From: Acidobacteriaceae bacterium
Lineage (GTDB): Bacteria; Acidobacteriota; Terriglobia; Terriglobales; Acidobacteriaceae
NCBI GenBank assembly: GCA_003134995.1
Contig: PLDC01000005.1
Span: 62,001 to 126,000, forward strand
Length of the DNA: 64,000 nt
Direction: 5' to 3'
Shown here: in pieces, positions 44,609-54,437 of the stretch
Layout: each line of letters starts with the position of its first letter
How positions within the stretch are numbered: position 1 is the first letter of the stretch
Made by a program: the position numbers and the translations under genes
The notes under the pieces: model-generated
Seen by the model: the letters and a program-made list of their open reading frames with translations, nothing else
What the model was told of the DNA's origin: nothing
The model's database searches: none

Positions 44609-47600
44609 CTATTGCCCAGTTCCACTCAACGGAATGTTTTGGCTCTGGTTGCCGCCCAGGAAATCTGAAACCGTAATGTTGGCGGTTCGAAGTCCCGCGG
44701 CCGTAGGGGTGAATGTCACAATAATCGAGCAACTGGATTTTCTGGGCAGACTCGTACCGCAATTATCCGTCTGGGTGTAATCCTTGTTGTCGGCTCCTGT
44801 AACAGTGACGCTTTTAATCGTAAGTGCGGTCGTGGCATTGTTGGTAAATGTAATCGTCTGTGTCGCGCTCGACTGACCTATCGTCACAGTTCCAAAACTC
44901 AAACTCGCAGGTGTCCAACTCACATAAGTGCCTACACCCGCAAGCGCTACCGTTTGCGGACTGGCCGGCGCGTTGTCCGTAACCACAACCGTACCTGTGC
45001 GAGTGTTAATCGTGGTCGGCGTAAACGTAACACTGATGGTGCAGCTCGCGTTGACAGCCACACTTGTACCGCAGTTATTCGTCTGCGAAAAATCGCCGGT
45101 GGTCGCGATGCTGGTGATCGTCAAGGCCGCCACGCCAGTGTTCGTGAGCGTCACGTTTTGCGGAGTGCTCGCCGTGCCGACCAATTGAGTTGGGAACGTG
45201 AGGCTTGTCGGCGACAGGGTTACCGCCGGCCCACTTCCTTCGCCTACGCCGGTAAGCGTGGTCGTCTCCGGGCTATTCGGAGCGTTGTCGGTCACGGTCA
45301 CGGTTGCGTTCTCAGTTCCAGAAATCGACGGGGTGAACGTAACGTTAATCGCGCAGGTGGCTTGCGGAGCGACGCTGCCAGACGTACAAGTATTCGTCTC
45401 CTTAAAATCGCTGCCATTGGCTCCGCTGATTCCAACCGACGTCACCGTCAGATTCGAATTACCGGTGTTAGTCACAGTAATCGTCATGGGAGCGCTTGTG
45501 GTTCCATCGTTCACGTTTCCAAAATTCAGCCCGGGCGACAGCCCAACGTTCGGGCTGGGAGCAAACTTGGTCACATAGCCGTCATAACCGCCCGAATGCT
45601 TGGTCTGAAATGCTTCCGAAGTAGTTGGAAACGTCGTGGAGTTCGTATAGCCGGTGATATAAATACCCGGCGGGACCTGATCATCCAGCGCGATCATGGT
45701 CGTGGCCAGGCCGTATTCGCTGCCCGCAACTCCGCCCAGATAAGTCGAGTAATTCAACGCCGACCCAGCCGGATTCAAGATGAGGACAAACGTTTCAGAA
45801 TCCGTACCCGCGGTATAGGTGTTGGAATAAGCGCCAGGAGTCGTCGGAAAATTAGTCGAGAACGTGTTCCCCTTGACGTACGCAGTGCCACTGCTATCCA
45901 GCACGATAGAGGTAGCCCCGTCATCGCCCGTTCCACCGATGTAGGTCGAGTAAATCAGCGCAGTTCCCGTGGAGTTAAACTTCGTTACGAAAGCGTCGTG
46001 GAAACCGCCCGCATAATTGACTTGAAAGGCTCCGGGAGTAGTAGGAAAGTTAGTCTCCCAGGTCAAGCCGGCGACATAGGCGTTGCCCTCCGCATCCACA
46101 GCGATCGACGAGCCGCAGGCTGCGCAAGCGCTCGTGCCGGTGGCACTGCCATTCAGATAAGTCGAATACACCTTCTCTGACGCCGTGGGATTAATCTTGG
46201 TGACAAAGACGCCGGTCGTAGCGCCCAGCGTGGTTTGAAAAGCGCCAGGCGTCGTCGGGAAATTCGTGGAATACGTGTAACCCGTCACGTACGCGTTGTC
46301 AGTGGAATCGACCGTGATGGCGTAACCAACGTCAGCGTTGTTGCCGCCCAGAAACGTGGAGTACACCAGCGCCGAGCCGCTCGAATTGATCTTCGTCACA
46401 AACGAATCAACGAACGTTTCCTTGCAGGAGGCGCACGTAGGCTGAAACACTCCGGGCGTAACTGGAAAGTTGGTCGACTTTGTATATCCCGTGACGTATG
46501 CGTTTCCAGCACTGTCGAGCGCAATGGCATCCAGTTCGTTTGTATTCTTTCCTCCCAGATAGGTGGAGTAAACCAGCCCTGAGCCGGTCGGATTCAACTC
46601 GGTGATAAATCCGTCACCATCCACGCACGTGCCACCGCCGCAAGCCGGCTGGTACGAACCCGCAGTCACAGGAAAATCCAAAGAAAATGTTGTGCCTCCA
46701 ATGAACGCATCTCCGCCGCCGTCCACCTGGATGCCGTAACCGTAATCCTTGGTGCTTCCGCCAAGGTAGGTGGAATAAACGAGCGCCGTTCCAGTGGAAT
46801 TCAGCTTGGTAACAAACGCATTAATGTGTGTCGTACTGCAGGCAGTGCTGCCGCCACAGGTAGGTTGGAACGACCCTGCAGTAGTCGGAAAATTCGTCGA
46901 TTGCGTGTATCCCGTAACGTAGGCGCTGCCGCTTGAATCCACGGCAATCGCGGTCGCATAATCGTTGCCCGTACCGCCCAGATAGGTCGAGTAGCCGAGC
47001 GTCGGGTCGATCACCAGCGCTTTGCTGTGATCATAGGCTCCAAGCTGGAAGGTGACACGGTTCTTTGCATCAAGCACGAAGCTGGATTCGACAAAGTTCT
47101 TCGGCTCCGCGGGCGAAGCTTGCTCACTCTCGGTCTGGTACGCCACGGGCTTGTGAAAGCGGACATCGCCTTTGTTTGTGCTCAAGATCAAGTCGCCGGT
47201 CTGGCGATCGAGGTGCATCTTTGAAGCGCCCGTGAAACTAACGCCAATTGCGCCAGGATCGCTGCCCGGTGCCACCACAAAGTCGTATTCCAATTGACGC
47301 TGGTTTCCGTAATAGACAAGGTCGATTCCCGGATACACGTCGCTGTAGCTGACTTTGCGATAGTTCACTACATTCGTGCGCCAATTGCGCGAATCTTTTC
47401 CGAGGAAATAATTTGTCGTACCAGGCAGTTGATCTGCGCCTGCCACTTGCGCATTCTTGTTAGCGCCCACCAGGCGCATGCGAAGCACGGCTCCCGTGCG
47501 TGACGGCTCAGGACGCGGCGTTGACAAGTCGCGGAAGCCCGCCATCGGAAGAGCGGCGCTCTCACCCGATGCCGAATGTTTGTTTTTATTGCCGGCCGAA

Positions 47601-47938
47601 AGAGCCAGCACAGCTTCATCATCGGTAAGAAAAACGGTATACCCAGGGCCGCGCGAAAGGAATTTCACTTTGCTATCGGTCTGGCCTGCGTTGGGTTCGA
47701 AGCTGAGAGGCAGTTGGCCGTAGCTCTCCAGAATCTTGCTCTGGTCCACTAAAGCCGGCTTGATTGCCGATGCAGCGTCACCCGGCGCCGCGTGCACGGT
47801 TATTCCAGAATTGACTCGAACGACCAGAACTCCCAGCGCCGTCAATAACAATCCGATTGACGCCGTGCGCACAACCGTAGACACAACTGCACCCCGCCCG
47901 CGAACAATCCCAGGCAACTTAACCGATAAAGATTTCAT
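44609..47938 (-). CDS. SBBP-propeller protein with three ASH domains
   Basis: The 1109-aa product mirrors the one at 36945-40211. It has a signal region (ASIGLLLTALGVLVVRVNSG), the pre-propeller domain (YGQLPLSFEPNAGQTDSKVK), seven SBBP repeats (for example STYLGGTGNDYATAIAVDSS, STYIGGTGDDGATSIVLDSS) and three cysteine-paired ASH domains. The fifth repeat of both paralogues has the same unusual CxxCG insertion (ACAACGSS here, CEACGTA there). Likely exported and surface-acting. The ATG at 47938 follows a G-rich GGGGGC. It probably heads a two-gene unit with the beta-helix gene. Confidence 0.82.
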   Translation of the reverse strand: MKSLSVKLPGIVRGRGAVVSTVVRTASIGLLLTALGVLVVRVNSGITVHAAPGDAASAIKPALVDQSKILESYGQLPLSFEPNAGQTDSKVKFLSRGPGYTVFLTDDEAVLALSAGNKNKHSASGESAALPMAGFRDLSTPRPEPSRTGAVLRMRLVGANKNAQVAGADQLPGTTNYFLGKDSRNWRTNVVNYRKVSYSDVYPGIDLVYYGNQRQLEYDFVVAPGSDPGAIGVSFTGASKMHLDRQTGDLILSTNKGDVRFHKPVAYQTESEQASPAEPKNFVESSFVLDAKNRVTFQLGAYDHSKALVIDPTLGYSTYLGGTGNDYATAIAVDSSGSAYVTGYTQSTNFPTTAGSFQPTCGGSTACSTTHINAFVTKLNSTGTALVYSTYLGGSTKDYGYGIQVDGGGDAFIGGTTFSLDFPVTAGSYQPACGGGTCVDGDGFITELNPTGSGLVYSTYLGGKNTNELDAIALDSAGNAYVTGYTKSTNFPVTPGVFQPTCASCKETFVDSFVTKINSSGSALVYSTFLGGNNADVGYAITVDSTDNAYVTGYTYSTNFPTTPGAFQTTLGATTGVFVTKINPTASEKVYSTYLNGSATGTSACAACGSSIAVDAEGNAYVAGLTWETNFPTTPGAFQVNYAGGFHDAFVTKFNSTGTALIYSTYIGGTGDDGATSIVLDSSGTAYVKGNTFSTNFPTTPGAYSNTYTAGTDSETFVLILNPAGSALNYSTYLGGVAGSEYGLATTMIALDDQVPPGIYITGYTNSTTFPTTSEAFQTKHSGGYDGYVTKFAPSPNVGLSPGLNFGNVNDGTTSAPMTITVTNTGNSNLTVTSVGISGANGSDFKETNTCTSGSVAPQATCAINVTFTPSISGTENATVTVTDNAPNSPETTTLTGVGEGSGPAVTLSPTSLTFPTQLVGTASTPQNVTLTNTGVAALTITSIATTGDFSQTNNCGTSVAVNASCTISVTFTPTTINTRTGTVVVTDNAPASPQTVALAGVGTYVSWTPASLSFGTVTIGQSSATQTITFTNNATTALTIKSVTVTGADNKDYTQTDNCGTSLPRKSSCSIIVTFTPTAAGLRTANITVSDFLGGNQSQNIPLSGTGQ

Positions 47939-48058
47939 GAAGCCCCCTGCTCCCCACAGCTGATGGAACCGCTAAGAAACTGGTAAGTCGGAGATAACGT
48001 GCGACAGCAGACTCGATATAAGTCCATCAATAAATTAAGAGCGTCCACACAAACAATT

Positions 48059-48102
48059 GGCACAGAGCCAGCAGGGTTTTGAACCCGGGCTGGCTCTGTG
48101 CC
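48059..48102 (-). terminator. Long hairpin after the FG-GAP gene
   Basis: A 14-bp perfect stem, GGCACAGAGCCAGC with GCTGGCTCTGTGCC, encloses a loop that itself contains GGGTT/AACCC. It lies 13 bp past the minus-strand stop at 48115. The T-run after it is weak (AATTGTTT). Confidence 0.65.
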
Positions 48103-48114
48103 CTAACTGCTAAC

Positions 48115-50538
48115 CTACTTCACCCGAACCGCGCTACCCGGAGCGGCTGTGCCCGTACCGGTCAGCTTAACTTGTTGCGGTCCCGTGGGATCGCCGTTGC
48201 CGATGCTCATGGTCGCTGTGAAGGTTCCGACAGTCTCCGGCGTGAAGGCCACGGTGATGGTGCAACTGGAGTTTGCCGGAACGCTGCCGTTGGGGAAGTT
48301 GCAAGTGTTGGTCTGGCTGAAGTAGTTCTCGGTGCCATTGATGAAGTTGATGCTTGTAATGGGGAGCGCAACCGATCCCGCGTTCTGGAACGTGACCACC
48401 GAAGTGCTGGTGGCGCCGTCGGCAGTGCTCTTGAACGTGATCGACGTGGGCGTAACTTTCACCGCAGTTGCCTCCGCAGTGACCAGCGTACCCGCCCGTC
48501 CGACAGTGAAGTCGCCGTTGTAAATCGCCGTTACGCTGGCTGTTCCAGACACCGTCGGGACGAAATAGATGTTGGATGTGCAACTCGCGCCGGGAGCCAG
48601 CGTTCCCGGAATGTTGCAGGTGGTGGTCTGACTAAATTGATTCTCGTTTACGCCCGAAAGGATGAGACTGGTGAAGGTGACCGTCACGCCGCTTTCATTG
48701 GTGAACGTGGTTGTCTTGGCCGCGCTCGTGGTCCCAACCAACTGGTAGCCGGAGAATGTGATCGTGCGTGGGTTCATCATGATCGGAACGTTGCCCGTAC
48801 CGGTCTCCTGGTACGCGATCATGCTGCCGCCACTCGTAATCTGCACCTGAGCATCGGCGAATTCCGAAAGCGCAGGATCAAACACGTTAGAGAACGTGCA
48901 GGATGCGCCCGCGGCAAGTGTACCCGTGCCCTGCGTCGGGCACGTGTTGGTCTGCGAGAAGTCGGTTGGAGAAGAACCAACGGTGGCAATGGTTCCCATC
49001 GTGTAGGCCGTCGTCCCGTTATTCTTCAAGGTGATGGTCTTGGCTGCGCTCGGGTCGCCTGAAGTGATGGTCCCGAAACTGTTGATTGTCGGAGACAGCG
49101 TCAGCAGACTATCCAACTGCACAGAAACGAAATTGCCGGTATTGTCTACTGCGGCGATATCCAGCTTGCCGTTTTGGTTGAAATCGCCGATCGCCAATCC
49201 GACTGGCGCGCCATTGGTGGGGAAAACAGATTGCGCCTTGAAAGTTCCGTTGCCGTTGCTCACCAACACCGAAGTCGTATTGTCGGTCTCATTCGCAGTG
49301 ATCAGCGACAGTTTCCCGCTGGAGGTCAAGTCCGCGGCCGCAATCGCGACCGCGCCCAACCCAATCGTGTAGTTCACTTTGTTCTGCAGCGTGCCGTTTC
49401 CGTTGCCCAGAAGCACTGAAGCCAGGCCGCCCGAAGTGGCGATCGCGACGTCCAGTGTGTCAGTCGTGCCGAAATTGCCGAGCACTACGCAGGTAGGTGT
49501 GTTCGCGGTCGCGTAAGGAACAGCTGTCTGGAAAGTGCCATCGCCGTTGCCCAGCAGAACTGAAACCGTATTGTCGATGCTGTTGGCGACGACCAGGTCA
49601 AGTTTGCCGTCTCCGTTCAGGTCGCCAACCGCTACGCCCATCGGCCCGTTGCCCGTGGCGTATTCCACGTGAGTCTTGAATGTGCCGTCACCATTGCCCA
49701 GCAGGATCGACACATTGTTGGTCTTGTAGTTGACCACCACGAGATCAAGTTTGCCGTCTCCGTTCAGATCCCCAGTGGCGAGTGCCACCGGCGCGCCGCC
49801 AGTCGCCGACGAATATTCTTCATGCGCCCCGAAGGTTCCATCGCCGTTGCCCAGCAGGATCGATGCCTGACTCGAATACTGATCAGCAGTCGCTAGATCC
49901 TGTTTGCCGTCGCCGTTGAAATCCCCGTGAATGATCGCGTACGGATTGCCCGGCACCGCATATTGCACCTTCGTCCCAAAAGTTCCAGTCCCAGTACCCA
50001 ACAGAACCGAAACAGTGTTGTTACCAGTAGCAGCCGCCAAATCAAGATGGCCAGAGCTGGTAAACTCCGTCGTGGTCACATCGTTCGGCGTAACGTCAGT
50101 GGCATAGTCGATCTTGGAAAACGCCGCCGTGAATCCGTTCTTGACGATCTCAAAGTACAGGGCGTTCGAAACCGTTCCGGTGCCGTTCTTAACGGTCACC
50201 AGCGCGGTGCCGGCCGTAGCCACGTCCGCCGCGGGAACCGAAGCCGTCAATTCCTCAGCCGTCTTAAATGTGGTGGTCAGCGCGGTGCCGTTCCAATCCA
50301 CAACGGCGTCAGAAGCGAAGCCCGTGCCATACACGGTCAACGTGAATGTGGCTGCGCCCGGAGCCTTCTGCCCCGGCGATAACGGCCCGTAGAGAAACGG
50401 AACCTGAGCCAGCGCCGCCGAAGCGCCCAGCGATACGACGATCATCGCCGCCAGGGTTAGGGTTAAGACTTTGGCGAAGCGGCGCGAAACAGTTTCCGCG
50501 CCCAAGAACTTTGTTACTTTTTGCTGGGAGGTATTCAC
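48115..50538 (-). CDS. Exported FG-GAP repeat protein with ASH domains
   Basis: The 807-aa product has a signal peptide (LTLTLAAMIVVSLGASAALAQ) and an IPT/TIG-like domain (about 38-135). FG-GAP/VCBS propeller repeats follow, with calcium-loop cores GDFNGDGKQDLATAD, GDLNGDGKLDLVVVN and GDLNGDGKLDLVVAN, then three ASH-like domains with paired cysteines. Seven-bladed FG-GAP folds bind ligands in a calcium-dependent way. I saw no enzyme motif, so adhesion or substrate binding is likely. The GTG at 50536-50538 follows AGGAGAG and is preferred to the frame's first ATG at 50583. Confidence 0.78.
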   Translation of the reverse strand: MNTSQQKVTKFLGAETVSRRFAKVLTLTLAAMIVVSLGASAALAQVPFLYGPLSPGQKAPGAATFTLTVYGTGFASDAVVDWNGTALTTTFKTAEELTASVPAADVATAGTALVTVKNGTGTVSNALYFEIVKNGFTAAFSKIDYATDVTPNDVTTTEFTSSGHLDLAAATGNNTVSVLLGTGTGTFGTKVQYAVPGNPYAIIHGDFNGDGKQDLATADQYSSQASILLGNGDGTFGAHEEYSSATGGAPVALATGDLNGDGKLDLVVVNYKTNNVSILLGNGDGTFKTHVEYATGNGPMGVAVGDLNGDGKLDLVVANSIDNTVSVLLGNGDGTFQTAVPYATANTPTCVVLGNFGTTDTLDVAIATSGGLASVLLGNGNGTLQNKVNYTIGLGAVAIAAADLTSSGKLSLITANETDNTTSVLVSNGNGTFKAQSVFPTNGAPVGLAIGDFNQNGKLDIAAVDNTGNFVSVQLDSLLTLSPTINSFGTITSGDPSAAKTITLKNNGTTAYTMGTIATVGSSPTDFSQTNTCPTQGTGTLAAGASCTFSNVFDPALSEFADAQVQITSGGSMIAYQETGTGNVPIMMNPRTITFSGYQLVGTTSAAKTTTFTNESGVTVTFTSLILSGVNENQFSQTTTCNIPGTLAPGASCTSNIYFVPTVSGTASVTAIYNGDFTVGRAGTLVTAEATAVKVTPTSITFKSTADGATSTSVVTFQNAGSVALPITSINFINGTENYFSQTNTCNFPNGSVPANSSCTITVAFTPETVGTFTATMSIGNGDPTGPQQVKLTGTGTAAPGSAVRVK

Positions 50539-51059
50539 GAATTCTCTCCTAATTTTTGAACTTGAAGGTGGTTGAACTGACATTGATGCCCGCTGCTGAG
50601 TTTTTCGATAGCAAACAACACTGCTGCCTATCTTGGAGCCCCAAAATATTTTGGACGTATGCTCGGGAGGGGGGGAACAAATGCCAACGCGAGAAACATC
50701 AGTTTCGCCGCACGCGCCAGCGCTGTCAAGATGAAGTATTTTGCACGGAGTCTATCGGATAGAGAAGAACGTCTCCGCCCGGCTCCCCGCTATTTCTTTC
50801 TACTAGATAAATATCCTCAGGTAGGCCTGGAATGACGAAAAAGCTCCTAAAGGTTCTTCTCTGTGCCTCTGTGCCTCTGTGGTGAATCGCTCCTAAGAGT
50901 ATGCAAATTTTGTCATCTTGACGCGCGTGGAACTCCGTCATACTCTGCTTAAACGCAGTGTTGCGTTCCGCACTTTCTCTCCCCCGCGGGCATGCACACT
51001 TCCAAAAATCCAGGAGCCCAGCTGCGGTAGCTGTCTCCTAATTCAACTCGGAGCGGTCA
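50539..51059. other. Divergent intergenic region
   Basis: No gene is supported. It holds a relative of the CCACAGAG repeat (50857-50885, TTCTCTGTGCCTCTGTG followed by CCTCTGTGGTGAA) and the promoter with AGTATGCA box at 50898-50946. Confidence 0.45.
50898..50946 (+). promoter_or_regulatory. Candidate promoter with AGTATGCA box
   Basis: AGTATGCA (50898-50905) stands 12 bases before TTGACG (50918-50923). A 17-bp spacer and TACTCT (50941-50946) follow; the -10 box is weak. The layout matches 31109-31157. It would drive the Kelch gene at 51060 with a leader of about 107 nt. Confidence 0.5.
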
Positions 51060-53234
51060 ATGAACCGTCCTAATCTTGCTTCTTGCGTTCGCCTCGGTCT
51101 GGTTTGCTTCCTCTTCAGCGCCCTCTTGGTTCTGCCGGCGTCGGCTCAAAAATGGAACCGTTACGGTCCCGGCACGCGTAGCCAGGCTTCCGGTGTTTAC
51201 GATCCCGTGACCAATACTTTGTTCTCGTTCGCCGGCCAGCATGCGCCGACCAACATCGACTTCAACGACGTTTGGGCCGCGCAGAACTTGATCCCGTCAT
51301 CCGCCGCGACTCAGGAAAACCTCGAGTGGATCCGAGTGGCGGTCTCGGGAAAGCAGCCTACCGACCGCTTCGGGCAGAGCGCAGTTTACAACCAGACCAC
51401 CAATCGCATGATCACTTTCGGCGGCGGCACTGGCTTCCCCGGACCTTGCATCAACGAACTCTGGGTCATCACTCATCTCAACGGCGTCGGCGGAGCTCCC
51501 GGCTGGACGAAAGAAGCGCCCACCGGAACCTTGCCTCCTGTGCGTGAAGGGCACACCGCCGTCTACGACCCCAACACAAATAAGATGATCGTGTTCGGCG
51601 GCACTGATTGCAACGGAGACTACTACAACGATCTTTGGATTCTCAGCAACGCCGACGGATCGACGGCCACGCCCTCGTGGGCCGAGGTCACGCCGATCGG
51701 AACGCCACCCAGCGCGCGTACGCAAGCCACCGCCATCTATGACTCCGTGAACAATGTGATGACCGTTTACGGCGGAGGCACCACGGCCACCAGCGTTCTT
51801 GGCGATGTCTGGACCCTCACCAACGCCAACGGCGTCACCGGCACGCCCACCTGGACTCAGCTTTCTCCGAAGGGCACCGCGCCCGCCGCGAGAGTCGGCC
51901 ACAGCGCCGTCTACGATTCCGTAAACAACCGCATGACGATTTTCGGTGGTGGCAACAACCACGGAAAAGTTTTGAACGACGGATGGGTTCTCACCTACCC
52001 CAACAACATCGGCGGCACTCCCACATGGAGTCAATCGACCTTTACCGACACCGCTCCCAATCGCGAGAGTCATGAAGCCATCTACAATTCAGTTTCCGGT
52101 GACATGGTCATCTTCGGCGGCGACAGTTCCCTGCCGAAGACTTTCACCGACGATCACATCTACATCCTGACCGATGCCAACGGATTGGCGACCGGCACCT
52201 GGACTCAGGACGGCCCCGCGCCCCGCTACCATACCAGCGCCATCTACGACACCGTGACCGACCAGATGGTGGTCTTTGGCGGAGACACTGCCACCGGCGC
52301 GATCGGCGATATGTGGTCTGTCTCCGGAATCGTTGCTGCCGGCCAAACCGTTACCACCACTCCCTACCACTGGGTACAAGTGTTCCCTTCAGGAACCGCT
52401 CCCAGCGCTCGTTACGGCCACGCCGCCGCGTATGATGGCACCGGCAATCACATGATGCTCTTCGGCGGCGGCACCAGCGCCACAGCCTGCTTGAACGATT
52501 CCTGGGTGCTCGACGATGCCAACTCCGCCGACGGCGTCCCGTCATGGGTTCAGTTAAGCCCCTCGGGCACGTTGCCTTCGGCTCGCATGAACTTCACCAA
52601 TCAATACGATCCAACAACCAATACTCTAATGATCTTCGGCGGAGCGAATTGCGACGCCGGATATTTGTCCGACGTATGGGTTCTCAGCAATGCCAACGGC
52701 GGCCCCGGAACTCCAACATGGACGCAGCTCTCGCCCACAGGCACAGCGCCCACTGCGCGCGAGAACGCCAGCTCCATCTACGACTCCACCAACAACGTCC
52801 TCACACTCTACGCTGGCGATTCCGGCTCAGTCGGTCTTTCCGATGTGTGGACGCTCTCGCACGCCAACGGCTCCGGCGGAACTCCGGTTTGGACGCACAT
52901 CGTGCCCACCGGCACCGCCCCAGCGGCTCGCACCGGCCAGGTTTCTGTCTACGACTCCAAGGACAACCGGATGATTATGTATGGCGGAAACAATTCGCTG
53001 ACCGGGACCGCCTATTACGAAGACACCTGGATACTCACCTTTGCCAACAACATTGGAGGAACGCCAGCGTGGATTTCCGAAAAGGTAAGCGGCACCGCTC
53101 CGCAACGCCACTTCTCCTCCGCCTTCTACAGCTCAGCCGACAATGACTTAATTATTTTCGGCGGAGAGAGCATGATCGCGACCTCGCCCTGGGATGACCG
53201 CACCTTCATCCTCACGGTAGCCAACGATCTGTGA
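51060..53234 (+). CDS. Exported Kelch-repeat protein
   Basis: The 724-aa product has a signal peptide (CVRLGLVCFLFSALLVLPASAQ) and about twelve Kelch-type repeats, enough for two propellers. Blades share the pattern PTWTQLSPxGTAPxARxGHSAVYDSxNNRMxIFGG followed by NDxWVLxxANGxGG. Kelch folds usually bind partners or carbohydrate; no catalytic residues were identified. It is not closely related to the shorter Kelch protein at 33685. A hairpin at 53270-53290 probably ends the transcript. Confidence 0.82.
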   Translation: MNRPNLASCVRLGLVCFLFSALLVLPASAQKWNRYGPGTRSQASGVYDPVTNTLFSFAGQHAPTNIDFNDVWAAQNLIPSSAATQENLEWIRVAVSGKQPTDRFGQSAVYNQTTNRMITFGGGTGFPGPCINELWVITHLNGVGGAPGWTKEAPTGTLPPVREGHTAVYDPNTNKMIVFGGTDCNGDYYNDLWILSNADGSTATPSWAEVTPIGTPPSARTQATAIYDSVNNVMTVYGGGTTATSVLGDVWTLTNANGVTGTPTWTQLSPKGTAPAARVGHSAVYDSVNNRMTIFGGGNNHGKVLNDGWVLTYPNNIGGTPTWSQSTFTDTAPNRESHEAIYNSVSGDMVIFGGDSSLPKTFTDDHIYILTDANGLATGTWTQDGPAPRYHTSAIYDTVTDQMVVFGGDTATGAIGDMWSVSGIVAAGQTVTTTPYHWVQVFPSGTAPSARYGHAAAYDGTGNHMMLFGGGTSATACLNDSWVLDDANSADGVPSWVQLSPSGTLPSARMNFTNQYDPTTNTLMIFGGANCDAGYLSDVWVLSNANGGPGTPTWTQLSPTGTAPTARENASSIYDSTNNVLTLYAGDSGSVGLSDVWTLSHANGSGGTPVWTHIVPTGTAPAARTGQVSVYDSKDNRMIMYGGNNSLTGTAYYEDTWILTFANNIGGTPAWISEKVSGTAPQRHFSSAFYSSADNDLIIFGGESMIATSPWDDRTFILTVANDL

Positions 53235-53595
53235 AGACATTCTTCCGCAAGGAAGGGAAGCTTTGAAAGGGCGCGGCTTCAAGCCGCGCCACAAAGCCCT
53301 CAAGTCAGAGCAGATCTCGAAAAGGGCACGAATTTATTAGTGCCGTTAAAGCGCTGAGAATGACCCGCGCTTTAGCGCCTGAGGTTCGCATTGGATTCCG
53401 GGTAGCGCAACTTCAGCGCTGCGATAAGTGCTTTATTTTTTCAACGTGGCTTCAGCACAGCGGCTAACGGTTCTTGCCCTGCACTACCCCGTGAGACCCC
53501 GTGTCCTCCGTGGTAAAGACTGTGGCGCTGCAAGCTTCCATCCCTCCCCACACAATAAAATGATATAAAACTCTCACCCCGAAAGGCAGGTCCGC
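53235..53595. other. Gap with hairpin and repeat relics
   Basis: The gap contains the terminator-like palindrome at 53270-53290 and a partial CCACAGAG-type repeat (CCCCGTGTCCTCCGTGGTAAAG, near 53495-53516). A TATAAA near 53563 could be the proC -10 box. Nothing else was recognised. Confidence 0.4.
53270..53290 (+). terminator. GGCGCGGCT palindrome
   Basis: GGCGCGGCT-TCA-AGCCGCGCC has 9-bp perfect arms and lies 35 bp after the stop of the Kelch gene. No T-run follows, so it may be a dispersed palindrome rather than a true terminator. Confidence 0.5.
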
Positions 53596-54423
53596 ATGCC
53601 AACCACTTTGTCGAACAAAAAAGTAGCCGTCCTAGGCGCAGGAAAACTAGGAGGCATAATCCTCCAGGCGTTACTCCGCGAAGGCTTGCTCTCAAGAGAG
53701 CTCACCCGCGCCACCGTGCGCCACTCCGACCGCGCCTTCCGCCTCGCCGAAAAACTCCGCATCGAGGTCGGCACCGACAACCTGAAAGCCGTCCAGGGTG
53801 CAGACATTATTTTCATCTGCGTCAAACCGCAAACCGTGCAGGAAGTCCTCGAAGAAATCCGTCCCAGCGTCACGCCAGGCCAACTCATAATCTCGGTAGC
53901 TGCTTCCGTGCCCACCAGCCAGATCGAAAGCGTCCTCGGTGTGAAAGTTGCCGTGGTGCGAGCCATGCCCAACACGCCCTGCGCCCTCGGAGCCGGCATG
54001 ACCGGCCTCTGCAAAGGCAGCCACGTCTCTCAGGATGAAATCGCGCTAGCCTGCCTGCTGTTCGACGTAGTAGGAAGAACGGTAGTAGTGGACGAGAAGC
54101 ACATGGACGCCGTAACCGGCCTCTCGGCCAGCGGTCCCGCATTCATCTACATCATCCTCGAATCACTGGCCGAAGCCGGAGTAAAAGTAGGCTTGCCCCG
54201 CGACGTAGCCACACTCCTGGCGGCGCAAACCACAATGGGCGCAGCCAAAGTCGTGCTCGAGACAGGAGATCATCCCGCGTTGCTAAAAGACGCAGTAACG
54301 ACCCCAGCCGGCTGCACCATCGACGGCATCATGGAACTAGAAGAAGGCAAGCTCCGGGTAACGCTAATCAAAGCAGTAGTAAAAGCCACCCAACGTGCCA
54401 AAGAACTGGCCTACACCAGCTAG
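53596..54423 (+). CDS. proC: Pyrroline-5-carboxylate reductase
   Basis: The 275-aa product catalyses the last step of proline synthesis, reducing 1-pyrroline-5-carboxylate with NAD(P)H. The N-terminal Rossmann motif KVAVLGAGKLGGIILQALL, the central VVRAMPNTPCALGAGMTGL and the C-terminal family signature TTPAGCTIDGIMELEEGKLR are all present. Length is normal. The ATG has GAAAGGCAGG just upstream. It is followed by a dispersed repeat and a membrane-protein gene. Confidence 0.96.
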   Translation: MPTTLSNKKVAVLGAGKLGGIILQALLREGLLSRELTRATVRHSDRAFRLAEKLRIEVGTDNLKAVQGADIIFICVKPQTVQEVLEEIRPSVTPGQLIISVAASVPTSQIESVLGVKVAVVRAMPNTPCALGAGMTGLCKGSHVSQDEIALACLLFDVVGRTVVVDEKHMDAVTGLSASGPAFIYIILESLAEAGVKVGLPRDVATLLAAQTTMGAAKVVLETGDHPALLKDAVTTPAGCTIDGIMELEEGKLRVTLIKAVVKATQRAKELAYTS

Positions 54424-54437
54424 CCGACTCCCTTCAT

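Noticed and set aside
44954-46180. A 408-aa plus-strand frame opposite the SBBP gene
   Set aside because: Shadow frame with Arg/Ser-rich repetitive text that mirrors the SBBP and ASH repeats on the minus strand.
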